From NCBI GenBank assembly GCA_015075275.1, contig JABTUU010000001.1, forward strand, positions 744,001 through 808,000: a DNA stretch of 64,000 nucleotides, written 5' to 3'. Positions 1-7,298 of the stretch are shown in pieces. Position 1 is the first letter of the stretch. Every line of letters begins with the position of its first letter. The translations under genes and the position numbers were made by a program. The DNA comes from Anaerolineales bacterium (GTDB taxonomy: Bacteria; Chloroflexota; Anaerolineae; Anaerolineales; Villigracilaceae). The notes under the pieces are model-generated. The model was not told the origin of the DNA, made no database searches, and saw only the letters and a list, made by a program, of their open reading frames with translations.

Positions 1-2
1 TG

Positions 3-347
3 CGCGGACAGACAGGCTCGACGGTCGAAGTGGATTTGCCCGGCACGGGAACGGTTTACATCGAATCGAGCCGGACGTTTGCCAACGGTCAGCAAACAAC
101 AGTCGCTGTGCGCCCTGAGAAGATGACATTAAACCGCGAAATTTCCGGTGGAAATAGCCTCACAGGGCGAGTTGAAGAGGTGATCTATATCGGCACCGAC
201 ACGCACTACGGCGTGCGTTTCGCCGGCAGCCATAAAGCCCGCGTACGCGAGCAAAACGTAACGCAGGGACAAAAAGCCCTTGCATCCATTGGCGATGAAG
301 CGATCGTTTCCTTTACGCGCACATCTCCCCGGCTTCTAACGGAATAG
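3..347 (+). CDS. potA: Spermidine/putrescine ABC transporter ATPase, C-terminal fragment
   Basis: The frame is open to the left edge, so only the last ~115 residues are visible. They lack the Walker and signature motifs and match the TOBE-type regulatory domain at the end of PotA/MalK-class ATPases (for example the stretch [10 protein letters not shown] followed by a short beta-rich region). In the cell the full protein would hydrolyse ATP on the inner face of the membrane to drive polyamine uptake by PotB and PotC. It lies 8 bases upstream of potB in the same direction, and potC and potD follow, which supports the assignment. Its upstream promoter is outside the window. The family is well supported by context; the substrate is inferred. 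Confidence 0.85.
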   Translation, partial: RGQTGSTVEVDLPGTGTVYIESSRTFANGQQTTVAVRPEKMTLNREISGGNSLTGRVEEVIYIGTDTHYGVRFAGSHKARVREQNVTQGQKALASIGDEAIVSFTRTSPRLLTE

Positions 348-355
348 GTGACGCT

Positions 356-1279
356 ATGATCAATTGGCTTCGTAGGAACAAATCCGCTCAAGGCACTTTG
401 CTAATTTCGCCGACGCTGGTCTTCATGATCGGCTTGCTGATCATCCCGCTGATCTTGACTTTGATCATTAGCTTTGGCAAACGTTCGGCGGATGGAAATG
501 TGATCTATAGTTTCGGTCTGCATAACTATATTCGCTTACTGGGAGTGAGTTACAACTGCTCCGCTGGGCAGACGGTCTGTTATGACCCGATCTATACCCA
601 AATCTTATGGCGTTCGTTGACGCTGGCTTTTAATTCGACGGTTGTGGTCATTCTACTGGCGTATCCGCTGGCATATTTTATTGCGCGTTCGCACCCCAGT
701 CGTCGCAACACCTATCTATTCTTAGTGTTGGTTCCGCTCTGGACGAATTTCGTCATCCGCGTGTACGCTTGGATGATGCTTCTACGCACGCAAGGGTTGA
801 TCAACAGCGCTTTGGCATGGGTGGCGGATCTATTTGGGCGTCCGTTTACGCCGCTGGAGATGCTCTACACGCCCGGCGCAGTTTTGATCGGCATGGTGTA
901 CGAATTCCTACCATTCATGATTCTGCCGATTTACACGTCGCTGGAGAAAATTGACGGGTCGCTTTATGAAGCGGCGGCGGATCTAGGCGCTAACGCTGTG
1001 CGGACCTTCCTGCGAGTGACGCTTCCGCTGTCGGCGCCGGGTATGGTCGCCGGCACGGTGCTGGTCTTTATCCCGGTGATGGGCGCGTTCGTGGTCTCGG
1101 ATCTGCTGGGCGGCAAGCAGGTTATTTTGGTCGGTAATCTGATTCAGCGTCAATTCCTTGATGCGCGCGATCCGACTTTTGGCTCCGCCGCATCGCTGAT
1201 TCTCATGGCGCTGACGCTGGTTGTGATGTTCTTCTACACTCGTAAATTTGGCTTCGGCGAGGAGATTGCAATCACATGA
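356..1279 (+). CDS. potB: Polyamine ABC transporter permease PotB
   Basis: Inner-membrane permease of 307 residues with about six membrane segments, the first at residues 15-40. The cytoplasmic coupling loop (EAA motif) is clear near residues 204-222 ([14 protein letters not shown]), where the ATPase docks. Length is normal for PotB/PotH. It begins 8 bases after the potA stop and is followed by potC after 43 bases, so translation is probably from one mRNA. A periplasmic-side insert near residues 62-75 contains two cysteines ([11 protein letters not shown]), which could form a disulfide outside the membrane. Substrate (putrescine or spermidine) is inferred from PotD and neighbours. Confidence 0.93.
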   Translation: MINWLRRNKSAQGTLLISPTLVFMIGLLIIPLILTLIISFGKRSADGNVIYSFGLHNYIRLLGVSYNCSAGQTVCYDPIYTQILWRSLTLAFNSTVVVILLAYPLAYFIARSHPSRRNTYLFLVLVPLWTNFVIRVYAWMMLLRTQGLINSALAWVADLFGRPFTPLEMLYTPGAVLIGMVYEFLPFMILPIYTSLEKIDGSLYEAAADLGANAVRTFLRVTLPLSAPGMVAGTVLVFIPVMGAFVVSDLLGGKQVILVGNLIQRQFLDARDPTFGSAASLILMALTLVVMFFYTRKFGFGEEIAIT

Positions 1280-1322
1280 ATCCACGCAGAACGATTGGAT
1301 ATTTCGATAAGGAGCCGCCCCG

Positions 1323-2192
1323 ATGACCCAGAAGCCGAATTCCCTTTTTGTACGAATTTCCGCCTTGTTGGTGTACGTCTTCCTGTACGCGCCTATTATC
1401 GGCTTGATGCTGTTCTCGTTCAACGCGTCGCGCACCAACATCTTCTTCGGCGGATTCATTACCCAGTTTGGACCCCTTCAAATGGAAGGCAGCACAGTCG
1501 TGCAAAGTCCTTGCGGGCCGTTTCACTGGTTTTGTGAATTGAACAAGAACGCCGAAGTTAGGCAAGCCGCCGAGAACACGCTGACGATCGCATTTGTCGC
1601 TTCGATCTCAGCCACGATCATCGGAACGTTTGCGGCAATAGCGCTGCAACGCTACAACTTTCGCCTTAAAGCGTTCTCGCAACTCGCGCTGTACATTCCC
1701 ATTGTTATCCCTGAGATCGTGATGGGCATCGGAATTCTCGTGCTGTTCAGTCAGATCTTCACGATTCTGAGCGGTTTGACGGGCGCGCGTTTTTCAATGG
1801 GCTTGCCTACGGTCATTGTTTCACACATTGCCTTCTGTATCCCGTTTGTGACGTTGGTTGTGCAAGCGCGCTTGCAAGGATTCGATAAATCGTACGAAGA
1901 AGCCGCCATGGATTTAGGCGCCAACGAATTGACGACATTCTGGCGGGTAACGTTCCCGATGATCCTGCCGGGCGTGCTTTCGGGTGCGTTGCTGGCGTTC
2001 ACCCTTTCATTAGATGATTTTGTGATCACGTTCTTCACCACCGGCCCAGGCTCGACTACGCTGCCTATCTACGTCTACGGCTTGTTGCGCCGCATTATCA
2101 CTCCGCAGGTGAACGCGCTCTCCACGATCTGGATCTTGATCGTGTTTACGGCTGTGTTGCTGCTCCAGTGGACTGAGAATCGTAAGGCTTAA
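1323..2192 (+). CDS. potC: Polyamine ABC transporter permease PotC
   Basis: Second permease subunit, 289 residues, pairing with PotB to form the channel. It has about six membrane segments and an EAA loop near residues 192-205 (EEAAMDLGANELTTF). The LDDFVITFF segment near residue 230 is typical of PotC/PotI. An extracytoplasmic loop around residues 60-78 carries two Cys in a short insert (SPCGPFHWFCE), parallel to the one in PotB. The start follows a weak purine-rich stretch (GGAG in ataaggagccgcccc). Order potA-potB-potC-potD is the classical one. Confidence 0.93.
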   Translation: MTQKPNSLFVRISALLVYVFLYAPIIGLMLFSFNASRTNIFFGGFITQFGPLQMEGSTVVQSPCGPFHWFCELNKNAEVRQAAENTLTIAFVASISATIIGTFAAIALQRYNFRLKAFSQLALYIPIVIPEIVMGIGILVLFSQIFTILSGLTGARFSMGLPTVIVSHIAFCIPFVTLVVQARLQGFDKSYEEAAMDLGANELTTFWRVTFPMILPGVLSGALLAFTLSLDDFVITFFTTGPGSTTLPIYVYGLLRRIITPQVNALSTIWILIVFTAVLLLQWTENRKA

Positions 2193-2204
2193 CCGGCAAT
2201 TTGT

Positions 2205-2222
2205 GAGGCGGCGCAGCGCCTC
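2205..2222 (+). promoter_or_regulatory. Stem-loop between potC and potD
   Basis: A 6-bp GC-rich stem, gaggcg / cgcctc, encloses a 6-base loop, with no U-run after it. Stem-loops like this between permease and binding-protein genes often protect the downstream mRNA, so that the binding protein is made in excess. That role is inference here; only the inverted repeat is seen. Confidence 0.45.
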
Positions 2223-2261
2223 GCTTGCAAAACTCTACCCAATTTCCTAAAGGAGGAAGTT

Positions 2262-3407
2262 ATGAGAAACATTCTGTCAAAGTTGTTTGTCGTGGTCGTA
2301 GTCGCGAGTCTGGCGTTAACGGCTTGTGGCGGCGCCAAGAGCGGAGGAGATTCTTCCGCTCAGAAAGTAACGTCGTCTGGGTTCGTCTGCCCCGAGCCGA
2401 ATCCTAAAATGGAGGTTACATCCAAAGAATTCAACCTTTTCGTTTGGACAGAGTACATCCCAACGGAGTGGAAAGAATGTTTTGAAATGGTCTACGGCGT
2501 TAAGATCAATCACGACGAATATTCCGCCAACGAAGAAATGTACGCCAAGCTTTCGGCGGGCGGCTCGAGTTACGACCTGATCTTGCCTACCGACTACATC
2601 GTCAGCTTGATGATTCGCAACGGGATGCTGCACAAATTGGACAAAGACCAATTGCATGTATTTGACAAGCTAGATTCCGCGTATCTCGATCAAGAGTTCG
2701 ACCCCGGCAACGAATACACCATCCCCTACGAAGGCGGGCTGGACGCCATTGTGTATAACTCGGATGTTGTGAAGACAGCCCCCACATCTTACGCCGATCT
2801 GTGGAACCCGGAATACGCCGGTCGCATCACGACTGTGGACGACTCGCGTGTGATCATCGGTATGACCCTGCTGACGCTCGGCTACGACGTCAACACCAAA
2901 GACCCCGCCCAGTTGGAAGAAGCGAAGGCTAAGCTGGCGCAGTTGGTTCCCAGCATCAAACTGTTTGACAGCGACAGCCCCAAGACCGCGCTCATCGCCG
3001 GCGACGTGGATTTAGGCGTTGTTTGGACGGGCGAAGCGTTCACCGCCTTTCAGGAGAATCCCGCTTTCGTCTTCGTCTACCCGACGGAAGGCTCGGTGAT
3101 CTGGCAGGATAACTGGGCGATTCCCGCGGGCGCGCCGCACTTAGACGCGACTTATGCTTGGATCAACTATACGATGCAAGGCGATCTCTTCTATCTGATG
3201 CTGCGCGACTTCCCATACCTGAATCCGAATCGCGCTGCCTTGGATTACGCAAAAGCGAACGCGCCTGAACTGTATGAACCATTTGCCAATTCACCGATCA
3301 CGAATCCGCCGCTTGAAGCGCTTACCAGCGCCCACCGCATTGACGACGTGGGCGACGCCACGCCGCTATATGATCAGATTTGGACCGAAATTAAAGGCGG
3401 GAATTAA
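2262..3407 (+). CDS. potD: Spermidine/putrescine-binding lipoprotein PotD
   Basis: Extracytoplasmic solute-binding protein of 381 residues. It has a lipoprotein signal with the lipobox LTAC and the lipidated Cys at residue 22, then a mature domain of the PotD/PotF fold (NLFVWTEYIP near residue 58, YDLILPTDYIV near 104, GGLDAIVYNSDVV near 163, DNWAIPAGAP near 288). It would capture polyamines and deliver them to PotBC. A very strong ribosome site (aaaggagg, 2249-2256) precedes the start, fitting high expression of a binding protein. A terminator-like hairpin follows. Whether putrescine or spermidine is preferred cannot be read from sequence alone. Confidence 0.93.
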   Translation: MRNILSKLFVVVVVASLALTACGGAKSGGDSSAQKVTSSGFVCPEPNPKMEVTSKEFNLFVWTEYIPTEWKECFEMVYGVKINHDEYSANEEMYAKLSAGGSSYDLILPTDYIVSLMIRNGMLHKLDKDQLHVFDKLDSAYLDQEFDPGNEYTIPYEGGLDAIVYNSDVVKTAPTSYADLWNPEYAGRITTVDDSRVIIGMTLLTLGYDVNTKDPAQLEEAKAKLAQLVPSIKLFDSDSPKTALIAGDVDLGVVWTGEAFTAFQENPAFVFVYPTEGSVIWQDNWAIPAGAPHLDATYAWINYTMQGDLFYLMLRDFPYLNPNRAALDYAKANAPELYEPFANSPITNPPLEALTSAHRIDDVGDATPLYDQIWTEIKGGN

Positions 3408-3425
3408 CCGCCGACGGTAACACGG

Positions 3426-3480
3426 CGTCCTGAAGGTCTGAGCGAAAACGCTCAACATGCGAAGACCTTCAGGACGTTTT
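3426..3480 (+). terminator. Nested hairpin terminator after potD
   Basis: A perfect 14-bp stem (left arm 3426-3439, right arm 3463-3476) is followed at once by TTTT. The loop itself holds a second perfect hairpin, gagcg-aaaa-cgctc, at 3440-3453. It sits between potD and the saccharopine dehydrogenase-like gene and probably ends, or partly ends, the transport operon. Confidence 0.75.
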
Positions 3481-3497
3481 ACAAACCGAGAGGATTT

Positions 3498-4706
3498 ATG
3501 AGAGTGTTGTTGGTAGGGGTAGGCGGCGTGGGCGAAGCCATCGCCGCGATCGCAAAGCCTCGTCCGTGGTTAGAGTTAATGGTTCTGGCGGATTACAATA
3601 TTAAGCGCGCGGAAGAGGTGCAAGAAAAACTCGGCGATTCGGCGCGCTTTCCTATCGAGCGAATAGACGCGAGCAAGCAGGAAGAAGTGGAAGCGTTGGC
3701 GAGAAAATATCGAGTCGATCTGATCATGAACGCTGTCGAGCCTGCGTTTAACAAACAGATCTTCGACGGAGCGTATCGCGCCGGCGTGAATTACATGGAC
3801 ATGGCGATGACGCTTTCTGAGCCGCATCCGACGGACCCGTTCAATAAAACGGGCGTAAAACTTGGCGATTACCAATTTGCCAAAGCGGAGGACTGGGAGG
3901 AAAAAGGCTTGCTCGCCCTCGTCGGGTTCGGTGTGGAGCCGGGCATGGCGGATGTGTTTGCGCGCTATGCAGCGGATTATCTCTTCGACGACATTGACGA
4001 AATTGGCATACGCGATGGCGGCGACTTATTCGTCGAAGGCTATAAATTCGCGCCGACGTTTTCCATCTGGACAACGATTGAAGAGTGCCTAAATCCGCCG
4101 GTGATCTACGAGAAGGAGAGAGGTTGGTTTACTACCGAGCCGTTCTCTGAGCCAGAAATGTTTGAGTTCCCTGAGGGGATCGGGAAGATCGAAGTGGTCA
4201 ACGTGGAGCATGAAGAAGTGCTGCTGGCGCCGCGATGGATTAAAAACGTTAAGCGTGTGACGTTCAAGTATGGACTTGGCGATGAATTTATGGATGTGTT
4301 GCGAACGCTGAATAAATTGGGTTTGGACAGTAAAGAGAAAATAATCGTTAAAGGCGTGGAGGTCGCCCCGCGCGACGTAGTCGCGGCATGCCTTCCCGAC
4401 CCCGCTCATCTTGGCGATAAAATGTATGGCAAGACCTGCGCAGGGACGTGGGTGAAGGGAACGAAAGATGGAAAGAAAAAAGAAATCTATCTCTATCAAG
4501 TGGCTGACAATCAGGAGTGTATGAGCAAATGGGGTTGTCAGGCGGTCGTCGCGCAGACGGCGTTTACGCCGGTCATTGCGATGGAATTGCTTGAAAAAGG
4601 AATCTGGAAAGGCACGGGCGTACTGGGACCCGAAGCGTTCGATCCGATTCCTTTTATGGAGAGGATGGAAGGGTATGGGTTTCCGTACGGGGTGAGGGAA
4701 ATGTAA
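3498..4706 (+). CDS. Saccharopine dehydrogenase family oxidoreductase
   Basis: NAD(P)-dependent dehydrogenase of 402 residues. The nucleotide-binding turn GVGGVGEA lies at residues 7-14, the substrate-site stretch VGFGVEPGMADVFA near 141, and a saccharopine dehydrogenase-like C-terminal domain ends in IPFMERMEGYGFPYG. Relatives act on N-carboxyalkyl amino acids or amines, such as saccharopine and carboxynorspermidine. Lying between a polyamine importer and aminoaldehyde dehydrogenases, it probably works in polyamine or lysine breakdown, but the exact substrate is unknown. The start is preceded by gagagg. Its last 60 codons have a diverged second copy at 7017-7199, on the far side of the inserted exporter cassette. 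Confidence 0.8.
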   Translation: MRVLLVGVGGVGEAIAAIAKPRPWLELMVLADYNIKRAEEVQEKLGDSARFPIERIDASKQEEVEALARKYRVDLIMNAVEPAFNKQIFDGAYRAGVNYMDMAMTLSEPHPTDPFNKTGVKLGDYQFAKAEDWEEKGLLALVGFGVEPGMADVFARYAADYLFDDIDEIGIRDGGDLFVEGYKFAPTFSIWTTIEECLNPPVIYEKERGWFTTEPFSEPEMFEFPEGIGKIEVVNVEHEEVLLAPRWIKNVKRVTFKYGLGDEFMDVLRTLNKLGLDSKEKIIVKGVEVAPRDVVAACLPDPAHLGDKMYGKTCAGTWVKGTKDGKKKEIYLYQVADNQECMSKWGCQAVVAQTAFTPVIAMELLEKGIWKGTGVLGPEAFDPIPFMERMEGYGFPYGVREM

Positions 4707-4749
4707 AGCAAAAACCTCTGAGCCCTTTAAGAACTCCGAGATTTTTGCT
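4707..4749. terminator. Bidirectional terminator between convergent genes
   Basis: The arms agcaaaaacctc (4707-4718) and gagatttttgct (4738-4749) pair with one mismatch. Because one arm is A-rich and the other T-rich, the hairpin gives a U-run in both directions. It serves the saccharopine dehydrogenase-like gene on the plus strand and the exporter permease on the minus strand, whose stop codon overlaps the end of the right arm. Confidence 0.7.
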
Positions 4750-5813
4750 TATGCGGTCTCCCGCCTTTTCAAACTCCATACAACTGCGCCAAAAATGACA
4801 AAGCATTGAATGGTAAGCATTATGAGATTTGATGTGATTTTTTCAGCCTGTCCGTCCATTGCTAGAGCAATTCCCTGAACCAAGTGATATGTTGGCAGGA
4901 ATTGAAGATAGTGGATATATGGATTTGTTCCTAATATTCCGATTATTGCAGGCAAGGTTAATGGAAAAATCAACAACCCCCCATAGGAATTCAGAGCGTG
5001 AATATTCTCAGCCAAACTGCCCACTAGCAACCCTAAGAGGCTTAGAGCCAAACTGCCGATTAATAGCAATACGAGAGTGAACATGATGTTTCCAGTAAAT
5101 CCACTTTGGGTGAAGAGGACAACTGAACCACCTACTATTGAATAGATTACGCCAACGACGGCCTTGCTCATTGCAACGTCAGAATATGACGCTGGTGAAA
5201 TTAGCAACGCGTCTAATGTTTTTCTCTCGCGCTCTTCTACCACTAAAGTTGAAACAAGCATGATTCCATTGCTGACCAATCCCATTGCCAGGAACATGAC
5301 AACCGCAAACTGATCCTTACCCAGGTTTCCGCGAAGTGAAACACCTTGTTCAATATCTGGTTCCAACACTTCAATGGACGACATAATTGGCGAAGGATTT
5401 GGAGATAGCAACTGAACGGTTTGCTGTACCAGCGATAATCCCGCCTGGCTTTCTGTTGAGTTGTCTGCGAGCAGAAATGTAACCTGAGGAAATTCGCTAT
5501 TTGCCAGAGCATTATCGAAATTCTCAGGCAGAATGACGCCGACTGCGGCTGAATTGTTCTCTATAGCCAATCGAACCTCCGCAGCAGTATCTTGTATTAA
5601 TATATCGACGAATTCCATTTCCCCCAGCGCGGTTGTTAACTCAGTAGGAGTGGGCGAAAACAGTGTAATCTTCAAAGTGAATTTGTCGTTGAAAAATAAA
5701 CCAATTGCAAGGGAAATCACAAGTGGAGTGATAATAATTAAGAGCAAGCGCGGTGTTCTGATGGAGTCAATCAGATCTTTTCGAGCCAGGATCGCCATTC
5801 TTTTAATGTTCAT
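4749..5813 (-). CDS. ABC-2 type exporter permease (NatB-like)
   Basis: Membrane subunit of an ABC exporter, 354 residues. One membrane helix lies near residues 20-42, then a long extracytoplasmic domain to about residue 170, then a cluster of five or so helices, as in the NatB/ABC-2 family 3 group. The cytoplasmic stretch VVEERERKTLDALLISPAS near residue 196 is characteristic and contacts the ATPase. The start overlaps the ATPase stop as ATGA, so the two are translationally coupled. The gene is clearly AT-richer than its neighbours. The substrate is unknown; sodium, drug or peptide export are all known for the family, and the small peptide encoded upstream is a candidate. Confidence 0.85.
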   Translation of the reverse strand: MNIKRMAILARKDLIDSIRTPRLLLIIITPLVISLAIGLFFNDKFTLKITLFSPTPTELTTALGEMEFVDILIQDTAAEVRLAIENNSAAVGVILPENFDNALANSEFPQVTFLLADNSTESQAGLSLVQQTVQLLSPNPSPIMSSIEVLEPDIEQGVSLRGNLGKDQFAVVMFLAMGLVSNGIMLVSTLVVEERERKTLDALLISPASYSDVAMSKAVVGVIYSIVGGSVVLFTQSGFTGNIMFTLVLLLIGSLALSLLGLLVGSLAENIHALNSYGGLLIFPLTLPAIIGILGTNPYIHYLQFLPTYHLVQGIALAMDGQAEKITSNLIMLTIQCFVIFGAVVWSLKRRETA

Positions 5814-6661
5814 TTTTCAAATTCCTGTCCTGCCAGTTTAATAAAGACATCTTCCAGTGCCGCCTCTTGTGAATGGATTGTTTGTATTGTTCCGTTACTC
5901 ATCAGTGACGCTAGTTGTTGAATGTCATTTGGGTCTACCAAGGAGAATGATTTCTTTTCATGTTCTGTGATGGTTACAATGACGCGGCGTTCACCGTATT
6001 TGAGTTTTAAATTGTGCGGAGTATCAAGAGCAACAATTTCTCCATTCTCAATAAACGCAACTCGATTGCAAAGCTCATCCGCTTCCTCCATGTAATGAGT
6101 CGTTAAAAAAATAGTAACCCCTGTTTTTGCCAGCGCTTTGATCGTATCACGAATTTCCCTTGCAGATGTTGGATCAAGTCCGCGGGTGGGTTCATCAAGA
6201 AAAATTATTTTTGGATTGTGGAGTAATGCCCTGGCAATCAAAACTCGTTGTTTCATGCCGTTTGAATAGGTTTCAATTTTTTCGTTACTTCGATGTTGGA
6301 GACGAATTAATTCAATTAACTCCTGTACGCAATAATGTTTTATTCCATATAAGTCAGCGAACAGATTTAGGTTCTCCCTGCCAGTCATCCTCTCATATAA
6401 ATTTTGTGAGTCAAATACCACGCCAATCAAGGGTTTTGTTATGCTTTGCTCGGTAGCAATATCAAACCCGTCGATTGCGCCCTCTCCACTTGTTGGGCGA
6501 AGCTGCCCTGTTAACATTCGGATCGTTGTTGTTTTTCCAGCGCCATTGTGCCCAAGAAGGCCAAAGATTTCCCCTTCATTTATGGCAAATGAAACATCTC
6601 GGACAGCGGTTATTTTCTTAAAGTCTCGGCGCAGATTGTGCGCTTCAATTATAGTTTTCAT
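5810..6661 (-). CDS. ABC exporter ATPase (DrrA/NatA-like)
   Basis: ATP-binding subunit of 283 residues. Visible motifs are Walker A GHNGAGKTT near residue 38, the signature YSNGMKQRVLIARAL near 130, Walker B IIFLDEPTRGLDP near 150 and the H-loop TTHYMEEADE near 185. The frame is open further upstream, but ATG 6661 is chosen because it follows gaaagagg and begins the conserved domain. It couples with the permease by an ATGA overlap. It is transcribed away from the poly-G promoter at 6953-6984, behind a 29-codon gene and a stem-loop. Base composition marks it as part of an acquired cassette. Confidence 0.9.
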   Translation of the reverse strand: MKTIIEAHNLRRDFKKITAVRDVSFAINEGEIFGLLGHNGAGKTTTIRMLTGQLRPTSGEGAIDGFDIATEQSITKPLIGVVFDSQNLYERMTGRENLNLFADLYGIKHYCVQELIELIRLQHRSNEKIETYSNGMKQRVLIARALLHNPKIIFLDEPTRGLDPTSAREIRDTIKALAKTGVTIFLTTHYMEEADELCNRVAFIENGEIVALDTPHNLKLKYGERRVIVTITEHEKKSFSLVDPNDIQQLASLMSNGTIQTIHSQEAALEDVFIKLAGQEFEK

Positions 6662-6770
6662 AATGCCTCTTTCGTTAAATCTGGAGTTTTGGAGAATAAT
6701 TTTCTGCTGATTTATTTGAATCAATTTCACGCAAATAAGCAGATATGAGTTTATCATGTAGCGCAAAGAT

Positions 6771-6810
6771 CCCAGCAAACTTCTCCTGTAAACAACAGAA
6801 ATTTGCTGGG
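6771..6810 (-). promoter_or_regulatory. Intercistronic stem-loop in the exporter cassette
   Basis: A perfect 9-bp stem (6771-6779 with 6802-6810, cccagcaaa / tttgctggg) encloses a 22-base loop. It lies between the small peptide gene and the ATPase. No U-run follows in the direction of transcription, so it looks more like an mRNA-stabilising or attenuating element than a full terminator. It could set the peptide-to-exporter ratio; that is inference. Confidence 0.5.
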
Positions 6811-6829
6811 AAGCAGTAACACGCACCTT

Positions 6830-6919
6830 TTATCGACAACCACGGTTGGGTCTGTTGGCAGCGCAATATACCAGTACTGCTATTGTGATGCCAGCTACAA
6901 CGATATATACCCAATACAT
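6830..6919 (-). CDS. 29-residue single-span membrane peptide
   Basis: A short gene seen from its signals. A perfect ribosome site (aaaggagg, 6929-6936) lies 9 bases before ATG 6919, and a sigma70-type promoter lies just upstream. The product starts MYWVYIVVAGITIAVLVY, an uninterrupted hydrophobic helix, followed by a polar tail of 11 residues containing two Cys and three Arg. This predicts one membrane helix with the positive tail probably in the cytoplasm. It is the first gene of a unit that continues into an ABC exporter. It may be a small membrane protein, an exporter partner or an exported peptide; I recognise no family. The gene signals are strong, the function is unknown. Confidence 0.65.
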   Translation of the reverse strand: MYWVYIVVAGITIAVLVYCAANRPNRGCR

Positions 6920-6952
6920 AGCGAATTTCCTCCTTTCCTTTAGGATGCATTG

Positions 6953-6984
6953 CTTATACCCCCCCCCCCCCCCGATTTTGTCAA
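6953..6984 (-). promoter_or_regulatory. Sigma70-type promoter with a G15 tract in its spacer
   Basis: Read on the minus strand, a consensus -35 box TTGACA (6979-6984) and a near-consensus -10 box TATAAG (6953-6958) are 20 bases apart. Fifteen of those 20 spacer bases are an unbroken G run. The transcript would start near 6945, about 25 bases before the small peptide start and just ahead of its ribosome site. The best spacer is 17 bases, so loss of about three G would strengthen it. This is the layout of slipped-strand phase-variable promoters such as meningococcal porA. Confidence 0.7.
6959..6973. repeat. Homopolymer tract of 15 C (15 G on the minus strand)
   Basis: This is the longest mononucleotide run I noticed in the window. 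It fills most of the spacer between the -35 and -10 boxes of the promoter just described. Runs of this length change size by polymerase slippage in cells, but also by sequencing error, so the exact count is uncertain. Confidence 0.95.
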
Positions 6985-7016
6985 GGCTCAAGGGAAAATT
7001 TTTGTTCGTCAATGGC

Positions 7017-7199
7017 ATGAGCAAGTGGAATTGTCAGGCGGTTGTCGCGCAGACGGCGTTCACCCCCGTCATCGCAATGGAATTGCTCGAAGAAGGAATC
7101 TGGAAAGGCGCGGGCGTGCTGGGACCTGAAGCGTTTGATCCGATTCCATTCATGGAGCGCATGGCAGAGTACGGCTTTCCGTATGGAATTCGAGAGTAG
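7017..7199 (+). pseudogene. 3' remnant of a second saccharopine dehydrogenase-like gene
   Basis: The 60 codons from ATG 7017 to TAG 7199 match the last 60 codons of the gene at 3498-4706 almost residue for residue (shared stretches include QAVVAQTAFTPVIAMELLE and GPEAFDPIPFMERM). At the DNA level there are many silent differences, so the copy is old rather than a fresh duplication. Nothing of the N-terminal NAD(P)-binding part is left: upstream lies the poly-G promoter of the minus-strand cassette. It is best read as the surviving tail of a tandem paralogue whose front was lost when the exporter cassette arrived. The good residue conservation suggests loss was fairly recent. Confidence 0.8.
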
Positions 7200-7236
7200 C
7201 GGCGGTTCGTTCGATGTTGTTTTCGGAACGATGAGG

Positions 7237-7265
7237 TTGTCAATACTGATTCGCGTAGGTATAAT
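7237..7265 (+). promoter_or_regulatory. Sigma70-type promoter of the first aldehyde dehydrogenase gene
   Basis: TTGTCA (7237-7242) and TATAAT (7260-7265) are separated by exactly 17 bases. The predicted start lies about 25 bases before the ribosome site gaggagaag of the gene at 7299. This lets the aldehyde dehydrogenase genes be transcribed independently of the potABCD operon. Confidence 0.75.
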
Positions 7266-7298
7266 TTCAGTGTCTGACTATTCTCACGAGGAGAAGAG

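Noticed and set aside
6846..7199. A longer 117-codon plus-strand frame running from the cassette through the C tract into the dehydrogenase remnant
   Set aside because: It joins antisense of the small peptide gene, five prolines from the homopolymer and the remnant; only the part after 7017 matches a real protein.
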